Source: Arthrobacter hankyongi (GTDB lineage: Bacteria > Actinomycetota > Actinomycetes > Actinomycetales > Micrococcaceae). Taken from it: DNA of 64,000 nucleotides. Below the pieces are notes generated by a model, which worked only from the letters and a program-made list of their open reading frames with translations, was not told the origin of the DNA and ran no database searches. Below, in pieces: positions 60,669 through 64,000 of this stretch. The number at the start of each line of letters is the position of its first letter. Within the stretch, counting starts at the first letter, position 1. The stretch is from positions 620,001 to 684,000 of the forward strand of contig NZ_JAKLTQ010000001.1 of assembly GCF_022012395.1 (NCBI RefSeq), given 5' to 3'. Position numbers and translations under genes: made by a program.

Positions 60669-61064
60669 TCAGCCCGCTGCGCTGCAGGTGTCCTGCATCG
60701 ACTTGACGACGCTGCCGGGCACCTTGTCCCCGGCCTGGGCTACTTCCCGCCACTGGGCCACGACGTCGGAGCGGACGCCGGCGGCTTCGGCGCCGGCGAG
60801 CAGTCCGGAGATCAGTTCCTGGTCACTGGCGCTGATGGTGCCGTCCTTGACCGGCCTGCAAGCCTGGCGCATGAGCTCATCCGTGCCCGCCTTGGCGATG
60901 TCCGAAGCGGCCTGGCCTACGGCGTCCTTGCCGGCCTGGGCGATGTCCGAGGCGGCCTTGTTCGCCGCGTCCGAGGCGGCCTGCTCCACCTGGCCGCAGC
61001 CGGAAACCAGCAGCACGGCGGAGACGAGAGGGACAACGGTCAGGGCAGCAAGTCGACGGCGCAT
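60669..61064 (-). CDS. Small secreted lipoprotein
   Basis: This 131-residue protein has a signal peptide with lipobox (RRRLAALTVVPLVSAVLLVSGC, Cys23). It is followed by two or three near-repeats of an Ala-rich helix (QAASDAANKAASDIAQAGKDA, VGQAASDIAKAGTDELMRQAC). The C-terminal region (VKDGTISASDQELISGLLAGAEAAGVRSDVVAQWREVAQAG) is helical, with two Cys that may pair. It is anchored outside the membrane. Function unknown. Confidence 0.8.
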   Translation of the reverse strand: MRRRLAALTVVPLVSAVLLVSGCGQVEQAASDAANKAASDIAQAGKDAVGQAASDIAKAGTDELMRQACRPVKDGTISASDQELISGLLAGAEAAGVRSDVVAQWREVAQAGDKVPGSVVKSMQDTCSAAG

Positions 61065-61219
61065 CCCTCCAGCCTACCGGCAGGCCAGGTCCGTCCGGCG
61101 CCGGCCGCAGGGTTCCTCCGGACGCGTTGCCGGCACCGCAGGCATCGGTCTGATCGTCAACACCATGTGAGCCGAAGGCCGTTCTTCCCGTCCCGGCAGG
61201 CCGGTGCCATGATGAAGCC

Positions 61220-61777
61220 ATGAGCCCGGAATCCCTTGAACACCCGGAGCATTCGGAACAGCCGGCGCCGCAGGCCCAGGTCCTGGTCCTGATGGGCGTG
61301 ACCGGCTGCGGCAAGTCCACCGTCGCCGCGCTGCTGGCCGGAGCCTTGCGCTGGGACTTCGAGGAGGGCGATGCGCTGCATCCGCGGGCCAACGTGGAGA
61401 AGATGGCCTCGGGCCACCCGCTGACGGACGAGGACCGCTGGCCGTGGCTGGAGAAGGTTGCGGCCTGGATCGAGGGCCGGCTGGATGCCGGGAAGAACGG
61501 GGTCATCACCTGCTCGTCGCTCAAGCGCTCCTACCGGGACGTCCTGAACCGCCGCGGCACCGGCGTCGTCTTCGTCTACCTCCAGGGCAGCCAGGAAACC
61601 ATCGCCGCCCGGCTGGCCGTGCGCCGGGGGCATTTCATGCCTCCGGCACTGCTGGCCAGCCAGTTCGAGACGCTGGAAGAGCCGCAGCCGGACGAACCGC
61701 ATCTGACCATCAACGTCGGACCCGCGCCGAAGGAGATCGCACGGGAAATCATCGATGCGCTCAAGCTGAAGGCCTGA
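61220..61777 (+). CDS. gntK: Gluconokinase (GntK type)
   Basis: This 185-residue P-loop kinase has Walker A VLMGVTGCGKSTVAALLAGAL (about 17-37) and the gluconate-binding segment WDFEEGDALHPRANVEKMASGHPLTDEDRWPWLEKVAAWI. ITCSSLKRSYRDVLNRR and VFVYLQGSQETIAARLAVRRGHFMPPALLASQFETLEEP complete the fold; these are typical of GntK. It phosphorylates gluconate to 6-phosphogluconate for the pentose-phosphate pathway. It is 19 bp upstream of a GntP-type permease gene, giving a gluconate uptake and activation operon. No GntR regulator is visible nearby. Confidence 0.95.
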   Translation: MSPESLEHPEHSEQPAPQAQVLVLMGVTGCGKSTVAALLAGALRWDFEEGDALHPRANVEKMASGHPLTDEDRWPWLEKVAAWIEGRLDAGKNGVITCSSLKRSYRDVLNRRGTGVVFVYLQGSQETIAARLAVRRGHFMPPALLASQFETLEEPQPDEPHLTINVGPAPKEIAREIIDALKLKA

Positions 61778-61796
61778 GCCGGACCGGAGGGTACTC

Positions 61797-63413
61797 ATGG
61801 GCACGCTGACGCAACTGGGGACCGGAGCCATGGTCCTCACCGATGCGGTCTCGGACAAAATGCACGAGCCGTGGACTCCGCACGACACGCAGGTGCTGGT
61901 TGTCGCGCTGCTGGGCATCCTCCTGGTGGTGGCGCTGATTGTCTGGGCCAAGATGCACGCGTTCCTCGCCCTGACCATCAGTGCCCTGCTGGTCGGGATT
62001 TTCTCCGGCATCCCGCTGACCGACGTGTCCAAGTCCTTCCAGACCGGGGTGGGCGGGGTGCTCGGCTATGTTGGCGTGCTGATCGCGCTGGGGGCCATGC
62101 TGGGCAAGCTGCTGGCGGACTCGGGCGGTGCCGACAAGATCGTCAATACCTTGCTGCACGGCCGGCCTGCCGTACTGCCCTGGAAGATGGCGCTGATTGC
62201 CGGAATCATCGGCATCCCGATGTTCTTCGAAGTGGGCCTGGTGCTGCTGGTGCCGGTGGTGATGCTGGCCGTCTACCGGATGCGCGGGCCGGCGATGCTG
62301 CTGGGGATTCCGGCCCTGGCCGGGCTGTCCGTGCTGCACGGCTTCGTCCCGCCGCATCCGGGCCCGGTGGCCGCGGTGGGCATCCTCAAGGCCGACATCG
62401 GCATTACGCTGGCGCTGGGCCTGCTGATCGCGATCCCGACGGTGGCCATCGCCGGTCCGCTCTTCGGCCGGCTGGCCGCGCGCTGGGTGCCGATCGGGGT
62501 GGCCGGCGCGGGCCTGGCCTTCGTGGGCGCGGCGGCCCCGGGCACGACGACGTCGGGCGACCGGGCCGGCGGCGCACCGCCGAGCGGCGGGACAGCGGCC
62601 CGTGCCGGCGGGACGGCGATGCCGGGCGGCGGCACGGCGATGCCGGGCGGCGGCACGGCGACGTCGGGCGGCGGTGCCGCCCCGACCGGAGCCACGCCGG
62701 GCAGTGCGCCGGCCGTCAGCGGAGCCCAGGACCCGGACGCCAAGCGCACGCCGTCGTTCGGCATCACGCTGGCCACGGTGCTCTCGCCCGTGATCCTGAT
62801 GCTCCTGCGCGCCGCGGCGGACCTCTGGCTGGCTCCGGACAGCGTCGGCTACCAGATCCTGAACTTTATCGGCGATCCACTGGTGGCGCTGCTGATCGCC
62901 GTGCTGCTGGCCATGGTGACCCTCGGGACGTCGGTGGGTTTCGGCCCCGCCAGGCTGGCCAAGAAGATCGGCGACAGCCTGCTGCCGATCGTGGGCGTGA
63001 TGCTGATCGTCGGTGCCGGCGGCGGCTTCAAACAGGTCCTGGTGGATGGCGGTGCCGCCGTCGCGATCGGCAAGCTGGCGCTCGCGATGAGCCTCAGCGC
63101 CTTGCTGCTGGGCTGGCTGGTGGCGGTCCTGATCCGGCTGGCCACGGGCTCGGCCACGGTGGCCACGGTGACGGCGGCCGGCATCGTGGCCCCGCTGGCT
63201 GCCGGGCTGACGCCGGCCCAGCTGGCGCTGGTGGTGCTGGCGGTGGGGGCGGGTTCGCTGTTCTTCTCGCATGTCAACGACGCCGGGTTCTGGCTGGTGA
63301 AGGAGTACTTCGGGCTGAGTGTCGGGCAAACCATCAAGACCTGGTCCGTGATGGAAACGGTGATCTCGGTGGTGGGGCTGGTCTTCGTGCTGCTGCTCTC
63401 GACGGTCGTGTGA
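61797..63413 (+). CDS. GntP-family gluconate:H+ symporter with an inserted Gly/Thr-rich loop
   Basis: This 538-residue permease has about 12-13 helices. Family features include LTISALLVGIFSGIPLTDVSKSFQTGVGGVLGYVGVLIALGAMLGKLLADSGGADKIV, GIPMFFEVGLVLLVPVV and LHGFVPPHPGPVAAV. The C-terminal FFSHVNDAGFWLVKEYFGLSVGQTIKTWSVMETV is also typical. Between the two halves (about 240-320) sits a long low-complexity loop of Gly, Thr, Ala and Met, absent from usual GntP proteins, encoded by tandem 18-bp repeats. GGAGGGTAC precedes ATG 61797. Confidence 0.93.
   Translation: MGTLTQLGTGAMVLTDAVSDKMHEPWTPHDTQVLVVALLGILLVVALIVWAKMHAFLALTISALLVGIFSGIPLTDVSKSFQTGVGGVLGYVGVLIALGAMLGKLLADSGGADKIVNTLLHGRPAVLPWKMALIAGIIGIPMFFEVGLVLLVPVVMLAVYRMRGPAMLLGIPALAGLSVLHGFVPPHPGPVAAVGILKADIGITLALGLLIAIPTVAIAGPLFGRLAARWVPIGVAGAGLAFVGAAAPGTTTSGDRAGGAPPSGGTAARAGGTAMPGGGTAMPGGGTATSGGGAAPTGATPGSAPAVSGAQDPDAKRTPSFGITLATVLSPVILMLLRAAADLWLAPDSVGYQILNFIGDPLVALLIAVLLAMVTLGTSVGFGPARLAKKIGDSLLPIVGVMLIVGAGGGFKQVLVDGGAAVAIGKLALAMSLSALLLGWLVAVLIRLATGSATVATVTAAGIVAPLAAGLTPAQLALVVLAVGAGSLFFSHVNDAGFWLVKEYFGLSVGQTIKTWSVMETVISVVGLVFVLLLSTVV
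62611..62672 (+). repeat. Tandem 18-bp repeats in the GntP gene
   Basis: Three consecutive units of the type GGCGGCACGGCGATGCCG encode GGTAMP or GGTATS repeats within the central loop. Being a multiple of three, copy number can vary without breaking the frame. Confidence 0.7.
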
Positions 63414-63417
63414 GGCC

Positions 63418-64000
63418 ATGCGCCGGGGGAACAGGCCGCTGGCCGCGTTGCTTGCCGCCTGGTGCCTGGCCCTCGGCCCGGCCGCCGCCGGGCTGCCTGC
63501 CGGCGAGGTGCCGGCGGTAGTCCCGGCCGCGTCGGTGCAGGCGGCAGCGGTGCAGGCAGCAGCGGATCCGGGCGCGCAGTTGGCGAAGCTGACGCTCGAA
63601 CAGCGGGTGGGCCAGGTGCTGATGGCCGGGGTGCCGGCCGCCGGAGCGGACCAGTCGACGCTGGCGACCATCACCAAATACGAGGTCGGCAACATTTTCC
63701 TCAAGGGCCGCAGCAGCAAGGGCACGGCGGCCACCCGCGCGGTGCTGCGCCGGCTGGAGGCTACGGTCAGCGCGACGACCACCGGCGGGATCCGGCGCTT
63801 CACCGCCACCGACCAGGAGGGCGGCTACGTCCAGGTGCTCAGCGGCAAGGGATTCTCCAAGATGCCGACGGCGCTTGCGCAGGGCAGGTGGCCCGCGGCC
63901 ACCATCCGGGCCAAGGCGAAGGCCTGGGCGCGGCAGCTGCGCTCGGCCGGTGTCACCGTCAATCTGGCCCCGGTGGCGGACGTGGTGCCCCAGGCCGGGG
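63418..64000 (+). CDS. Secreted family 3 glycoside hydrolase, N-terminal part (runs off the window)
   Basis: The visible 194 residues start at ATG 63418, two bases after the GntP stop. A signal peptide (RRGNRPLAALLAAWCLALGPAAAGLPA) comes first, then an Ala/Val-rich linker. The GH3 N-terminal domain begins LAKLTLEQRVGQVLMAGVPA, YEVGNIFLKGRSSKG, ATDQEGGYVQVLSGKGFSKMPTALAQG and LRSAGVTVNLAPVADV. This is the NagZ/beta-N-acetylhexosaminidase pattern, so it probably trims cell-wall or chitin-derived sugars. The 3' end lies outside the window. Confidence 0.9.
   Translation, partial: MRRGNRPLAALLAAWCLALGPAAAGLPAGEVPAVVPAASVQAAAVQAAADPGAQLAKLTLEQRVGQVLMAGVPAAGADQSTLATITKYEVGNIFLKGRSSKGTAATRAVLRRLEATVSATTTGGIRRFTATDQEGGYVQVLSGKGFSKMPTALAQGRWPAATIRAKAKAWARQLRSAGVTVNLAPVADVVPQAG

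Noticed and set aside
61761-63809. A 682-codon minus-strand frame under the GntP gene.
   Set aside because: The product is Gln/His/Arg-rich without domains; it is a shadow of the permease.
1-64000. CRISPR arrays and insertion sequences.
   Set aside because: No regularly spaced repeats and no transposase-like protein or terminal inverted repeats were found by reading.

Overview
The window is high-GC actinobacterial DNA, most likely from the Micrococcaceae (Arthrobacter and relatives). The evidence is the GC-rich third codon positions, the frequent GTG/TTG starts, a SigK/RskA sigma/anti-sigma pair next to a fasciclin lipoprotein, a DUF222-HNH endonuclease gene and a DUF5058-type permease. No rRNA, tRNA, CRISPR array, transposase or integrase was found. 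This genus assignment is inference from gene content.

Layout. 0-7 kb: the end of a membrane protein gene, a large membrane protein with a cytoplasmic Rossmann-like tail, then a minus-strand SigK locus (sulfite-oxidase-type molybdoenzyme, fasciclin lipoprotein, SigK, RskA). The first two genes share a near-identical promoter (GGCCAAT, 17 bp, CCGAATACC), which sits so close to the molybdoenzyme gene that its mRNA is probably leaderless. 7-20.4 kb: a defence island of visibly lower GC. It holds a C5 DNA methyltransferase, a sacsin-like GHKL ATPase, a MORC/MutL-like GHKL ATPase, a DUF4420 PD-(D/E)XK protein and a Z1-domain helicase-fold ATPase, tightly coupled on the plus strand. Facing them are a DUF3883-type protein and an unrecognised 665-residue protein, separated from the first group by a large hairpin. 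This is the best candidate for an under-described system. 20.6-23.8 kb: an ADP-ribose/NAD module (NrtR-like Nudix regulator, ARPP-1 protein, ADP-ribosylglycohydrolase fused to a Cys-phosphatase).

24-38 kb: an accessory region with an RNase H-like protein, a degenerate NERD gene fragment that duplicates an intact NERD-helicase gene 5 kb away, a GTPase-like P-loop protein overlapping a 114-residue partner, a frameshifted XRE regulator, a 31-codon acidic ORF, a pRiA4b ORF-3-like protein, a UPF0158 protein, a Phd/PIN toxin-antitoxin pair, two unknown genes, and a Gly-rich repeat protein in AT-richer DNA.

38-64 kb is mostly chromosomal in style: TetR regulator, hydrolase and DHFR-like protein divergent from an epimerase, CPBP-like membrane protein and metallo-beta-lactamase-fold protein; an AddB/AddA-like nuclease-helicase pair; small stress and metabolic proteins; HNH endonuclease; POT peptide transporter; an Lrp-regulated DUF5058 permease/M20 amidohydrolase locus; gluconate kinase and GntP permease; and the start of a family 3 glycoside hydrolase. 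Start codons were chosen by ribosome-binding site and family alignment from memory; no database search was possible.
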